A stretch of 64,000 nt of DNA from contig CAVXCA010000040.1 in the NCBI GenBank assembly GCA_963759955.1, forward strand, positions 66,230 through 130,229. The letters are read 5' to 3'. Each line of letters begins with the position of its first letter. Position 1 is the stretch's first letter. A program made the position numbers and the translations under genes. The DNA is from Roseiarcus sp963759955 (GTDB lineage Bacteria > Pseudomonadota > Alphaproteobacteria > Rhizobiales > Beijerinckiaceae). This document shows positions 55,856 through 64,000 of this stretch, one piece after another. A model generated the notes under the pieces. It saw nothing but the letters and a program-made list of their open reading frames with translations. It was not told the DNA's origin and searched no databases.

Positions 55856-56626
55856 TCACGCCAGCGCCGCCTTGCCGGCGACCGGCGTCGAGGGCGCGGC
55901 GAGGTCGCGTTGCTGCATCGGCCCGGCGCGATGGGCGGCGTAGCCGGCTTCGACCGCCTGCATGAACGCGCGCGCCATCGCGACCGGATCGCCCGCCGTG
56001 CCGACCGCCGTGTTGAGCAGCACCGCGTCGTAGCCGAGCTCCATCGCCGCCGCCGCGTGCGAAGGCAGGCCGATGCCGGCGTCGACGATCAGCGGCGTGT
56101 CGGGATAGCGCGCCCTGAGCACGCGCAGGCCGAAGGGATTGTTGAGGCCCTTGCCGGAGCCGATCGGCGCTCCCCACGGCATCAGCACCTTGCAGCCCGC
56201 CTCGACCAATCGGTCGCAGACGATGAGGTCTTCCGTCGTATAGGGGAACACCTCGAAACCATCCTGGGAAAGGATGCGCGCCGCCTCGACCGTGCCGAAG
56301 ACGTCGGGCTGCAGCGTGTCGCGGTCGCCGATCACTTCGAGCTTGATCCAGGCGGTGTTGAAAATCTCCCGCGCCATCTGCGCCGTCGTCACCGCCTCCT
56401 TGACCGTGTAGCAGCCGGCGGTGTTGGGCAGCACGCGCACGCCAAGCTCGCGGATGATGCGCCAGAACTCCTGGCCCTCGCGAAACTGGCTCGACTCGCG
56501 TCGCACCGAGACCGTGACGACTTCGGCCCCAGCCGCCCGAACCGATTTGGCCATCAGGTCGAGCGAGGGATATTTCGACGTCCCGAGCAGCAGCCGCGAC
56601 TTCAATTCGACGCCATAGACCTTCAT
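55856..56626 (-). CDS. thiG: Thiazole synthase
   Basis: 256 residues. ThiG builds the thiazole phosphate from DXP, ThiS thiocarboxylate and an imine donor. It has LLLGTSKYPSLDLMAKSVRA, the Schiff-base Lys in WIKLEVIGD, VLPNTAGCYTVKEAV, and the phosphate site MPWGAPIGSGKGLNNP with IVDAGIGLPSHAAAAMELG. ATG 56626 has AGGAG upstream. A C-terminal extension of about ten residues is slightly longer than in E. coli. Confidence 0.96.
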   Translation of the reverse strand: MKVYGVELKSRLLLGTSKYPSLDLMAKSVRAAGAEVVTVSVRRESSQFREGQEFWRIIRELGVRVLPNTAGCYTVKEAVTTAQMAREIFNTAWIKLEVIGDRDTLQPDVFGTVEAARILSQDGFEVFPYTTEDLIVCDRLVEAGCKVLMPWGAPIGSGKGLNNPFGLRVLRARYPDTPLIVDAGIGLPSHAAAAMELGYDAVLLNTAVGTAGDPVAMARAFMQAVEAGYAAHRAGPMQQRDLAAPSTPVAGKAALA

Positions 56627-56687
56627 CGCTTTCAACTCCTAGCCCCAGCCCTATTCCATGAGATCCTTCCTCGGCGCGCGATCGCGC

Positions 56688-56885
56688 CTACCCCCCTTGC
56701 CGAGGCGCGACGATCTCCACCCTGTCGCCTTCGCGCAAGGTCGTCTCGGCGCGCTTTCGCGCCGGCACGAATTCGCCGTTGAGGGCGGTGGCGACCAGCG
56801 TCTCGCCGTAATCGAGCGCGTCGAGCGCCGCCGCAAGGGTCTCGGCCGCGACGTCCTGCTCGACGCCGTTGACGACGAGTTTCAT
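56688..56885 (-). CDS. thiS: Sulfur carrier protein ThiS
   Basis: 65 residues, ubiquitin-like fold, ending in the required Gly-Gly (VEIVAPRQGG) that is adenylated and thiocarboxylated. KLVVNGVEQDVAAETLAAAL and GDRVEIVAP are typical. The ATG at 56885 is the intact copy; a second thiS start (MKLFVNGVG) lies 158 bp upstream as part of a duplication and is not a full gene. Confidence 0.93.
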   Translation of the reverse strand: MKLVVNGVEQDVAAETLAAALDALDYGETLVATALNGEFVPARKRAETTLREGDRVEIVAPRQGG

Positions 56886-57017
56886 GTTCGCCTCGCTATT
56901 GCGCCGCCTCGAGGGAGAGCGCGCCGCCGCGCGCGAGCGAGGCGCGCGACTTTTCCGCCATGCCGGCAAGAGTTTGCGCCGCCTTGCGAAGGTCCCGCGT
57001 GATCTTCATCGAGCCGC
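56862..57017. repeat. Tandem duplication, copy B (thiC tail plus thiS start)
   Basis: This segment parallels 57020-57175 with a constant 158-bp offset and no indels that I can see, but with many substitutions. On the minus strand it reads MKITRDLRKAAQTLAGMAEK, SRASLARGGALSLEAAQ and a stop, a diverged copy of the ThiC C-terminus. The intact thiS ATG follows. The ThiC-like tail has no complete gene attached. Confidence 0.85.
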
Positions 57018-57053
57018 CCGACGCCGTTGACGAAAAGCTTCATCTGCGCCTCG

Positions 57054-58883
<1,830 letters not shown>

Positions 58884-58955
58884 TGGCCTTGCCTCCGCTT
58901 CGCTCCCCATGCTGGCGAAGAAGGTAAGGCGCGGCGATGTGGATCGGCGGCCTCG

Positions 58956-59036
58956 TCCCTTCGCCGGCATGACCCGGATCAGGTTCTAAGGGTCCGGCGT
59001 CAGCCGCCGTCTCAGCCCGCTAAGGGCGCCCCTCGA
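58956..59036 (-). promoter_or_regulatory. TPP (THI-box) riboswitch
   Basis: On the minus strand the RNA reads GGGGCGCCC...CTGAGA near the 5' side and ACCCTTAGAACCTGATCCGG with GTCATGCCGGCGAAGGGA on the 3' side. The CUGAGA and the ACCUGAUC-type elements are the pyrimidine- and pyrophosphate-sensor motifs of thiamin pyrophosphate riboswitches. TPP binding is expected to lower thiC expression. It ends about 73 nt before the thiC ATG. Confidence 0.95.
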
Positions 59037-59047
59037 GTTAGAGGCGG

Positions 59048-59076
59048 AATGTGGGACGAAGAGGGGCGGCTGTCAA
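59048..59076 (-). promoter_or_regulatory. Probable thi operon promoter
   Basis: TTGACA (59071-59076, minus strand) and CACATT (59048-59053) are separated by 17 nt. The start would be near 59040, only a few bases ahead of the riboswitch. Confidence 0.6.
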
Positions 59077-59113
59077 TGAGGGGGTGAGGATTGATTTGCA
59101 TCCAAGGAAGACG

Positions 59114-59141
59114 TTGACGCGCCTTACTCTGTCCATACAAT
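59114..59141 (+). promoter_or_regulatory. Promoter of the toxin-antitoxin pair, probably leaderless
   Basis: TTGACG (59114-59119) and TACAAT (59136-59141) have a 16-nt spacer. The ATG of the toxin gene begins at 59148, six bases after the -10 element. The expected transcription start is therefore at or next to the A of the ATG. Confidence 0.7.
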
Positions 59142-59147
59142 GCTGAT

Positions 59148-59447
59148 ATGAAAACCATTGCATGGAGCCCCGAGAAGAACCGGGCGCTCAAATCCGACAC
59201 CAAGAGGAACATCTGTTTTGAGGACATCGTCGCTGCAATCGAAAGCGGCGGACTTATCGACGATATCGAGCATCCGAATTCGGAAAGATATCCTGGCCAA
59301 CGCATGCTCGTCGTTCTCGCGAAGGCCTATATCTATGCCGTCCCGTACGTCCGAACGCCGGAAGGGATATTCCTGAAGACCATTTTTCCAAGCCGACGCC
59401 TGAAAGCCCACTACTTCCCTGGTGAAGCCCATGACCAAGACGCCTGA
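59148..59447 (+). CDS. BrnT-like toxin of a toxin-antitoxin pair
   Basis: A 99-residue basic protein resembling BrnT-type ribonuclease toxins. It has IAWSPEKNRALKSDTKRNIC, then FEDIVAAIESGGLIDDIEHP, a Gln-Arg-Met QRMLVVLAKAYIYAVPYV and GIFLKTIFPSRRLKAHYF. BrnT proteins are RelE-like mRNA endonucleases; this one diverges at the N-terminus, so activity is inferred. It precedes a CopG-like antitoxin gene that overlaps it by 17 nt. Toxin-first order fits brnTA. Confidence 0.75.
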   Translation: MKTIAWSPEKNRALKSDTKRNICFEDIVAAIESGGLIDDIEHPNSERYPGQRMLVVLAKAYIYAVPYVRTPEGIFLKTIFPSRRLKAHYFPGEAHDQDA

Positions 59448-59712
59448 AATCGGCAAGTTTCTCGACGCTGAAGAGCAAGCGCTCATTCAGTCCTTCGAAA
59501 CGAGCTCCGCGCCGTTCAAGAGCCGGCTGACGCCCGCGCGCAAGCGCGAGATCGAGTTGATGGCGCAGGCGGCGATGACCGACGAGCGCGCCAAGATTTC
59601 ACTTCGCGTGCCCAAACGCGACCTTACGCGTCTCAAATCCCGCGCACTGCAGGAAGGCATACCCTACCAGACGCTGATCAACGCGCTGATTTATAGGTAC
59701 GTCTCGGATTGA
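59431..59712 (+). CDS. CopG/BrnA-like antitoxin
   Basis: 93 residues from ATG 59431 (MTKTPEIGKFLDAEEQAL). The C-terminal part ISLRVPKRDLTRLKSRALQE, GIPYQTLINALIYRYV is a ribbon-helix-helix DNA-binding domain. The N-terminal half would bind and block the toxin. Overlap with the toxin gene suggests coupling, and RHH antitoxins usually repress their own promoter. GTG 59422 is a possible longer start. Confidence 0.8.
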   Translation: MTKTPEIGKFLDAEEQALIQSFETSSAPFKSRLTPARKREIELMAQAAMTDERAKISLRVPKRDLTRLKSRALQEGIPYQTLINALIYRYVSD

Positions 59713-60015
59713 AGGGGTGCAGACAGCTCGCGATTATCGCGACGAGCTTCGCGTCCCGGGCCGGATGGCGCCGCGCCGCCCGATCGCCCCGAGTGTTGGG
59801 CCTCGCGCAGGGCCGTAAAGGGTTACGGCGGGTTCCGGTGACACGGGTTCCGGTGATACGTGCTCAATTTCATTATTTTCGTCTTCGCAACCGCCGCCCC
59901 TTCCCCATATGTCGACGACGCCCGCCGGCGCCTGCGCGCGCCGCCTCGGCGGAAGATCGCGGCCGGCGCCGCCGTTTCGAGGTTAGGTCAAGCGTCGGGG
60001 TAATCCAGGCGGGGT
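59713..60015. other. Gene-free interval with short tandem repeat
   Basis: About 300 bp without a convincing gene. It contains a 15-bp tandem repeat (CGGGTTCCGGTGACA and CGGGTTCCGGTGATA, about 59829-59858). Immediately after it is the left copy of the flanking direct repeat (59860-59910). Confidence 0.6.
59860..59910. repeat. Left copy of an imperfect direct repeat flanking 59.9-63.95 kb
   Basis: About 50 bp beginning GTGCTCAATTTCATTATTTT and continuing CGTCTTCGCAACCGCCGCCC CTTCC. It matches 63928-63978 at roughly 80-85 percent by eye, the central part being nearly identical. No target-site logic is proven; see the right copy. Confidence 0.7.
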
Positions 60016-60936
60016 CTATCTGTTGGCGCCGGCGGCGCCCGTGGCGAGGCAGCTCATGACATAGGGCGTGTCGAGCGGCGCCGCGGGCCCCGCCCCCGGC
60101 CCGAATGGCACATATTCGGAATAGCTGTCCGCCGGAGCGCCGACATAGGTGATGATCGCGCCCTGCCCATGCGGCAGCAAGCAGGCGAGCGCACGCGCCG
60201 CCCCGGATTCGCGCGAGGCGCCGTCGTCGATCGACAGCCCCGGCGCCGCGATCGCCTTGCCCGACGCTGCGTCCCACGCCTCTGCGGGCCAGGCCCGGCC
60301 GTCCGCTGCGGCCGGCCTGACGAAGGCGGCGACGGTCGAGCCGTCGGGCGAAAGGGCTGCGCGCCAGTCGCCCGGCGGCAAGCGGCGCGGCGCTCCGAGC
60401 GCCTTGCCGTCGGCCGTGCGCAACTGCAGGACCGTCCCGTCCTTCCCGGCCGGCGCGGCGGTGAGCACGACGGCGGCGCTAGCGGCGACGAGCGTCTCGC
60501 CCGCCTCGATATGAAGGGACGCCGGCGCTTCGGGCGCGGCCGGCGTATCGGTTCCGACTGGCGGGGGCTGCGGCCGCCACTGGCCTGCCGAGGGATCGCG
60601 AACCTTGCCCAGCAGGGCGAGCGTGCGGCGATCGAAGCGCATCACGGTCGCTGCGTCGCCGCCCGAGGCTAAAGCGTCCGTCGGATAGGCCGCGATCTCG
60701 ACCGTCGCGCCGTCCGCCGACAACCGCGCGGCGTTGAACTGCCAGGCGGCTTCGTCCACGCGGCGGACCAGCTTGCCGTCCTGCCACAACCCAAGCCAGG
60801 ATTGGCCGATGAGGATCGTCGCAGGGGCCGCCGCCGCGCCTTCCCGCCGGTTCTCGGCGGCGCCGACGCGTCCCGCCGCGGCGGCGAGCGCGATGGCGAG
60901 GAGCAGCGGGAAGAGGTTGACGCCGGCCGCGGCCAT
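60016..60936 (-). CDS. Secreted protein of unknown family, partner of the SLT-like gene
   Basis: 306 residues from ATG 60936. Residues 1-26 (FPLLLAIALAAAAGRVGA) are a signal peptide. The mature part has repeated beta-propeller-like units: SWLGLWQDGKLVRRVDEAAW, RLSADGATVEIAAYPTDALA, then DWRAALSPDGSTVAAFVRP and EAWDAASGKAIAAPG. I recognise no specific family. Without the IS630 copy the ATG would lie 5 nt after the stop of the SLT-like gene, so the two were one operon; the element now separates it from that promoter. A periplasmic immunity or accessory role for the upstream enzyme is a hypothesis. Confidence 0.7.
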   Translation of the reverse strand: MAAAGVNLFPLLLAIALAAAAGRVGAAENRREGAAAAPATILIGQSWLGLWQDGKLVRRVDEAAWQFNAARLSADGATVEIAAYPTDALASGGDAATVMRFDRRTLALLGKVRDPSAGQWRPQPPPVGTDTPAAPEAPASLHIEAGETLVAASAAVVLTAAPAGKDGTVLQLRTADGKALGAPRRLPPGDWRAALSPDGSTVAAFVRPAAADGRAWPAEAWDAASGKAIAAPGLSIDDGASRESGAARALACLLPHGQGAIITYVGAPADSYSEYVPFGPGAGPAAPLDTPYVMSCLATGAAGANR

Positions 60937-61043
60937 GGGAGCTAGAGCATTGCCCAGCGACGATGAATTGATTGTGATCGCGGGGTGGATTTCCTCGGCG
61001 GGCAAAATGTGAGTCGATCGTGCCTCTGATTCGGGAGGCTTCC

Positions 61044-61442
61044 ATGGTCGGTCGGCCGTATTCCGAAGATTATCGCAGGCGCGTATTGGAGGAGGTGGCG
61101 GAGGGGAACTCGCGTCGCGGCGCGGCTCGTCGCTTCAAGGTGGGGGCGTCCTCGGCGATCCGCTGGAAGAAGCGGTTGGACGAGACGGGCAGCGCCGCCC
61201 CGGCGCCGCGGGTGGGCAAGAACCGCTCGCCTTTGGAGGCGCACGCGCCTTGGCTATTGGCGCTGATCGCCGGGGAGCCTGATCTGAGCCTGGCGGAGCT
61301 GACGCAGCGCGTCCAGGCGGAGCTGGGCCAAAAGACCTCCACCAGCTCGATGGATCGTTTTGTCCAGCGGCACGGGCTCAGCTTCAAAAAAAACTTTGCA
61401 CGCCTCCGAGCAGGACAGGCCCGACGTGGCTCAGGCGCGTGA
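61044..61442 (+). CDS. IS630 transposase, N-terminal frame (OrfA)
   Basis: About 132 residues from ATG 61044 (GGGAGG upstream). VGRPYSEDYRRRVLEEVAEG, then GAARRFKVGASSAIRWKKRL are helix-turn-helix DNA-binding domains of IS630 proteins. The natural product continues in OrfB through a frame change at the A8 run (61386-61393). The OrfA end after that run is out of frame and not conserved. Confidence 0.9.
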   Translation: MVGRPYSEDYRRRVLEEVAEGNSRRGAARRFKVGASSAIRWKKRLDETGSAAPAPRVGKNRSPLEAHAPWLLALIAGEPDLSLAELTQRVQAELGQKTSTSSMDRFVQRHGLSFKKNFARLRAGQARRGSGA

Positions 61443-61992
61443 AGCCTGGAAGGCGAACCAAGCGGACCTCAATCCCGACAAGCTGGTGTTCATCGACGAG
61501 ACGGGCGCTTCCACCAAAATGGTCCGCCTGCGCGGACGATGCCGACGCGGCCAGCGGCTGTTGGCCAAGGCGCCCTTCGGACACTGGAAGACCACCACCT
61601 TCACCGCCGGCCTGCGGCGCGAAGGGCTGGTCGCGCCCTTTGTTCTGGACGGACCCATGAACGGCGAGGCCTTCCTGGTCTATGTCGAAAAAATACTCGT
61701 CCCCGCCCTGCGACCCGACGAGATCGTCGTGATGGACAACCTGCCCGCCCACAAGGTCGCCGGCGTGCGCAAGCTGATCGCCGACGCCGGGGCCGAGATG
61801 CGCTTGCTGCCGGCCTACTCGCCCGATCTGAACCCGATCGAAATGGCCTTTTCACAACTCAAGTCGCACCTGCGAAAGGCCGCCGAGCGAACCGTGCCGG
61901 CCCTCTGGGACCGCATCGGCCAATGCCTCGACGAAATCACGCCGCAAGCCTGCGCCAACTATTTCGCCGAGGCCGGCTATGCGCCATCTTAA
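61387..61992 (+). CDS. IS630 transposase, catalytic frame (OrfB)
   Basis: The catalytic part, in the +1 frame relative to OrfA, with a DDE triad: LVFIDETGAS (Asp), VVMDNLPAHKVAG (Asp) and LPAYSPDLNPIEMAFSQLK (Glu). It begins effectively at the A8 run. Removing one A would join the two frames into a product of about 315 residues. Whether the change is programmed slippage or decay is unclear. Confidence 0.92.
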   Translation, partial: KKTLHASEQDRPDVAQAREAWKANQADLNPDKLVFIDETGASTKMVRLRGRCRRGQRLLAKAPFGHWKTTTFTAGLRREGLVAPFVLDGPMNGEAFLVYVEKILVPALRPDEIVVMDNLPAHKVAGVRKLIADAGAEMRLLPAYSPDLNPIEMAFSQLKSHLRKAAERTVPALWDRIGQCLDEITPQACANYFAEAGYAPS

Positions 61993-62004
61993 GCGGGCAG
62001 TGCT

Positions 62005-63036
62005 CTAGTCCTGCTGGCTCAGCACGTTGGCGACGTAATCCGGGTCGCCTGAGCGCGATCCGCCATAGCGCCGCTGCCGCTCCGCGCCGCTGATCTGCGT
62101 CCATTTCGCATTGCCGCCGACATCGACGTCGAGCATCGCGGGGGACTTCAGCGGCTGCCCGTCCGGTCCCTTTCGCTTCGCGGAGGTGAGCACGGTCATG
62201 GCCGGCTCGAATTCGTGGATATAGTCCAGGTACTGGCCCGAGGCCTTGATGCCGAAGCCGTTGTAGGCCCTGAGCCCTTCGAGATCCTGCTGATCGCTGT
62301 CGAGCGCCGGGAGCCTGACCGGGAGGGGAGGCTGACCTTCCGCGGCGCGCCAGTCGTTGAGCGCCTTGACCTCGTCGGTAAAGCGCTGTGACGCGGCGAC
62401 GCGCTTGTGCAGCGTCGCGGCCGAGGCTCGCTTCTGTTGGAACCGCTGCTGGAGATGGAGGGCGTTGGCCCGCCAGTTCCAGATGTCGGCGTCTTCGGGG
62501 GGCGGGTTGGTGAGCTGGCCGAGTCCGACCCCGCGCCGGTTGTCGCTGGACCAGTTCCGGTTGACGGCGAAGGCGGTCCATGGGGGCAACGCCGTATCGC
62601 TGAACTGGTTGCCGCAGCTCTCCCGCCTGATCATCTTGCGGACGATCGCCTGGACCACCACGGCGGTGAGGTCGACGGCGGTCGGGTTGGTTCCACCGAC
62701 GAGGATGTCGTTTCGGGTGGCGGAGAGCTTCGCGCCGCCGACCGTCGTTTCGACCGTGACCGTGAGGCGGCCGCACATCAGCGTGCTGAGCGGGACAGTG
62801 ACCGGATTGCCGGTCATGTTCGGCATCGCCGCATGCGCCTTGGGGCGCACGTTGCGCCGCCGCGACCCGGGGAGGACGATGAAATCGTTGTACTCGAGCT
62901 TGAAGCTCCAGGCGAACTCCGGCTTGACCTGGGTGGGAATTCCCTGGACCACAGCCTGAAGCGTGATCCGCGGCATCTCAGGCGCAGTCGATATGTAGAA
63001 GCGCGTATCGGGAGCGTTGATCGAGATCATTGCCAT
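62005..63036 (-). CDS. Putative lytic transglycosylase-like protein without signal peptide
   Basis: 343 residues from ATG 63036 (GGAGG upstream). The N-terminal ~120 residues are a beta-rich domain (PRITLQAVVQGIPTQVKPEF, RLTVTVETTVGGAKLSATRN). The C-terminal half has SLT-fold-like marks: a helix ending IVRKMIRRES (candidate catalytic Glu139), the core-like GVGLGQLTNPPPEDADIWNW and a late AYNGFGIKASGQYLDYI. Together these recall ES, GLMQLMP and AYN-type motifs of lysozyme-like transglycosylases. The similarity is weak and my own reading, not a database match. There is no signal peptide or lipobox, unusual for a house-keeping transglycosylase. It is the first gene of the operon interrupted by IS630. 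Confidence 0.55.
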   Translation of the reverse strand: MAMISINAPDTRFYISTAPEMPRITLQAVVQGIPTQVKPEFAWSFKLEYNDFIVLPGSRRRNVRPKAHAAMPNMTGNPVTVPLSTLMCGRLTVTVETTVGGAKLSATRNDILVGGTNPTAVDLTAVVVQAIVRKMIRRESCGNQFSDTALPPWTAFAVNRNWSSDNRRGVGLGQLTNPPPEDADIWNWRANALHLQQRFQQKRASAATLHKRVAASQRFTDEVKALNDWRAAEGQPPLPVRLPALDSDQQDLEGLRAYNGFGIKASGQYLDYIHEFEPAMTVLTSAKRKGPDGQPLKSPAMLDVDVGGNAKWTQISGAERQRRYGGSRSGDPDYVANVLSQQD

Positions 63037-63119
63037 TGCGCACGCCTCCAGGACGTCAGGTGTCATGAACGGGAACGCGAACGCGCGCTTCTGGGGATGA
63101 AGCACATACTTTTTTCGTA

Positions 63120-63148
63120 AGTGTCGGGAAAACGCCGCAGCCTGTCAA
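63120..63148 (-). promoter_or_regulatory. Probable promoter of the SLT-like operon
   Basis: TTGACA (63143-63148) and GACACT (63120-63125), minus strand, are 17 nt apart. Just upstream, GACAAGCCGT occurs twice (63149-63158 and 63163-63172), a 14-bp period that could be an activator site. Confidence 0.5.
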
Positions 63149-63448
63149 GACAAGCCGTGACAGACAAGCCGTCCAGATTCCCTGGGCAAGAACGAACCCG
63201 GCGCTCCCTGCCGAGCGCGTGGCGCTGGGGGGATAGATAGGGAAACGAGCGCCTGTCGCCGCGTCCTCAGGCAAGGCGGCCGTCAGAAATCCAAACGCTC
63301 GTCTTGATTTCAGACGCGCCTTTATGAAGCCCCATGGACATGAAACGCTGCCAAGAGATTCCGCCGGGCGATGCGGGGAAGAGCGCCTATCCGTCGGCGC
63401 TCGACGCGCCAGTCGCCCGCAGGACCGAGGTCGACCTCAGTGACGTGC

Positions 63449-63889
63449 ATGCGGAAAATTGCGATTGTCATAGCGTCCTCCTTCGCGCTCGCCGGGTGTG
63501 AGCCGCCTCTTTCGAATCTGCTGCTGCCCATGGAGCCGTCGCGAGAATCCGTTCGCGCTCCAAGACGTGAATTGACCGTTGCGGAAAAAGAGTCGATCTC
63601 GGAAGCTGTTACGCTCGAGCTGGGCGACTCGAGCCACAGGGAATTCAAGTGGGCTCCCCTTGTCGTTCGATCGCACGACCACATAACCGACTATTGTGGC
63701 CTGGTAAGCAGAAACGACCCCGCCAGCGCACAGGACCTGTTCAGGCAATACTACGCTGCGCTTATGTTCGATCGCCGTGGAAATCTAGCGCACGTCAAGA
63801 CTCCAACCGTCAACCCAATCAACAGTGACGGCATACCAACCCTTATAGACTCGCAATGCATACAAGACGGCTACAATTTATCGCCTTGA
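63449..63889 (+). CDS. Putative lipoprotein (unknown)
   Basis: 146 residues with a lipoprotein signal: MRKIAIVIASSFALAGC, Cys at the lipobox (ALAGC). The mature part has RELTVAEKESISEAVTLELG, FKWAPLVVRSHDHITDYCGL and a basic GNLAHVKTP. The pattern (dimeric tail-like YCGLVSRND then AALMFDRRG) is seen in small periplasmic proteins of unknown function. Start ATG 63449 is the only one preceding the signal. Divergent from the SLT-like gene. Confidence 0.7.
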   Translation: MRKIAIVIASSFALAGCEPPLSNLLLPMEPSRESVRAPRRELTVAEKESISEAVTLELGDSSHREFKWAPLVVRSHDHITDYCGLVSRNDPASAQDLFRQYYAALMFDRRGNLAHVKTPTVNPINSDGIPTLIDSQCIQDGYNLSP

Positions 63890-63927
63890 TCGAATATACG
63901 TTCTAGTTACGGTGAGTTGCGGCGGCA

Positions 63928-63978
63928 TGCGCTCAATTCCATTATTTTCGTCTTCGCCGCCGCCGCCCCTTTTCCGAC
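63928..63978. repeat. Right copy of the flanking direct repeat
   Basis: Begins GCGCTCAATTCCATTATTTT and continues CGTCTTCGCCGCCGCCGCCC CTTTT, parallel to 59860-59910. On the minus strand both copies read KGRRxRRRK followed by a stop, so they may be the tail of a repeated gene instead of an attachment site. Confidence 0.7.
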
Positions 63979-64000
63979 CGCAGAAGGTTGTCGAGGAGCT

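Larger units (their letters stand above)
60945..62005 (+). mobile_element. IS630-family insertion sequence (1061 bp)
   Basis: Ends GAGCATTGCCC (60945) and GGGCAGTGCTC (62005) are inverted with 10 of 11 matching. A TA dinucleotide flanks both sides (60943-60944 and 62006-62007), the IS630/mariner target duplication. It encodes a two-frame DDE transposase. It sits exactly between the two genes of the SLT-like operon; the last base of the element supplies the G of the TAG stop. Confidence 0.93.

Noticed and set aside
62357..63120. Plus-strand open frames opposite the lytic-like gene
   Set aside because: No start context; translation lacks motifs while the minus-strand gene has a GGAGG site and promoter.

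Overview
The window is high-GC chromosomal DNA from an alphaproteobacterium, most likely a member of the Hyphomicrobiales (Methylocystaceae/Beijerinckiaceae-like). This rests on the rpoBC-rpsL-rpsG-fusA-tuf-S10-spc gene order, a long (2S)-methylsuccinyl-CoA dehydrogenase of the ethylmalonyl-CoA pathway, an L,D-transpeptidase beside an LdtR-like MarR regulator, and alphaproteobacterial ribosomal protein types. The genus is inference. I see no tRNA, rRNA or CRISPR array.

Layout. 1-4617: the end of a sugar ABC transporter operon (periplasmic binding protein cut by the window edge, ATPase, permease) with a TPR methyltransferase translationally coupled at its end. 4639-8277: a YihY-type membrane protein and two atypical regulators, an OmpR-type protein lacking the phospho-acceptor Asp and a LuxR-type protein with a degenerate receiver. 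8445-15617: methylsuccinyl-CoA dehydrogenase, a small RlpA-like protein, a DenD-like dehydrogenase (5' frameshift), a histidine kinase, an EamA exporter, NAD kinase and a NudK-type hydrolase. 15614-17704: L,D-transpeptidase and its probable regulator. 17901-46398: a 28.5-kb minus-strand block holding rplJL-rpoBC, str, S10 and spc genes. It ends secY-adk and then, instead of rpsM-rpsK-rpoA-rplQ, a 3-hydroxyisobutyryl-CoA hydrolase and a small membrane protein, all joined by ATGA overlaps. rplK and rplA are not upstream of rplJ; a C-terminal relic of a mandelate racemase/muconate-lactonizing enzyme and an alpha/beta hydrolase lie there.

47389-59712 is accessory and housekeeping: a frameshifted secreted repeat protein, a DODA-type dioxygenase, a small membrane protein, LysE exporter, mutS, and the thiamin operon thiC-thiS-thiG-thiE-thiD behind a TPP riboswitch. 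The thi operon is unusually scarred. A diverged 158-bp tandem duplication covers the thiC end and thiS start, a palindromic repeat abuts thiE, and a mirror-image repeat is inserted in frame inside thiD. A BrnT/CopG-like toxin-antitoxin pair with a probable leaderless promoter follows.

59860-63971 is the most novel part. It carries a two-gene minus-strand unit: a protein with lytic-transglycosylase-like features and no signal peptide, then a signal-peptide-bearing protein. Undoing the IS630 insertion, the two genes would be only 5 nt apart. The element sits exactly in that junction. The segment is flanked by ~50-bp imperfect direct repeats and also holds a lipoprotein gene. An antibacterial effector and periplasmic immunity pair is the most attractive hypothesis, but it is unproven.

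Single-base frame breaks occur in rpoB (essential), the DenD-like gene and the repeat protein. Assembly or sequencing error is the simplest explanation for at least rpoB, so other broken genes here should be read with that in mind.
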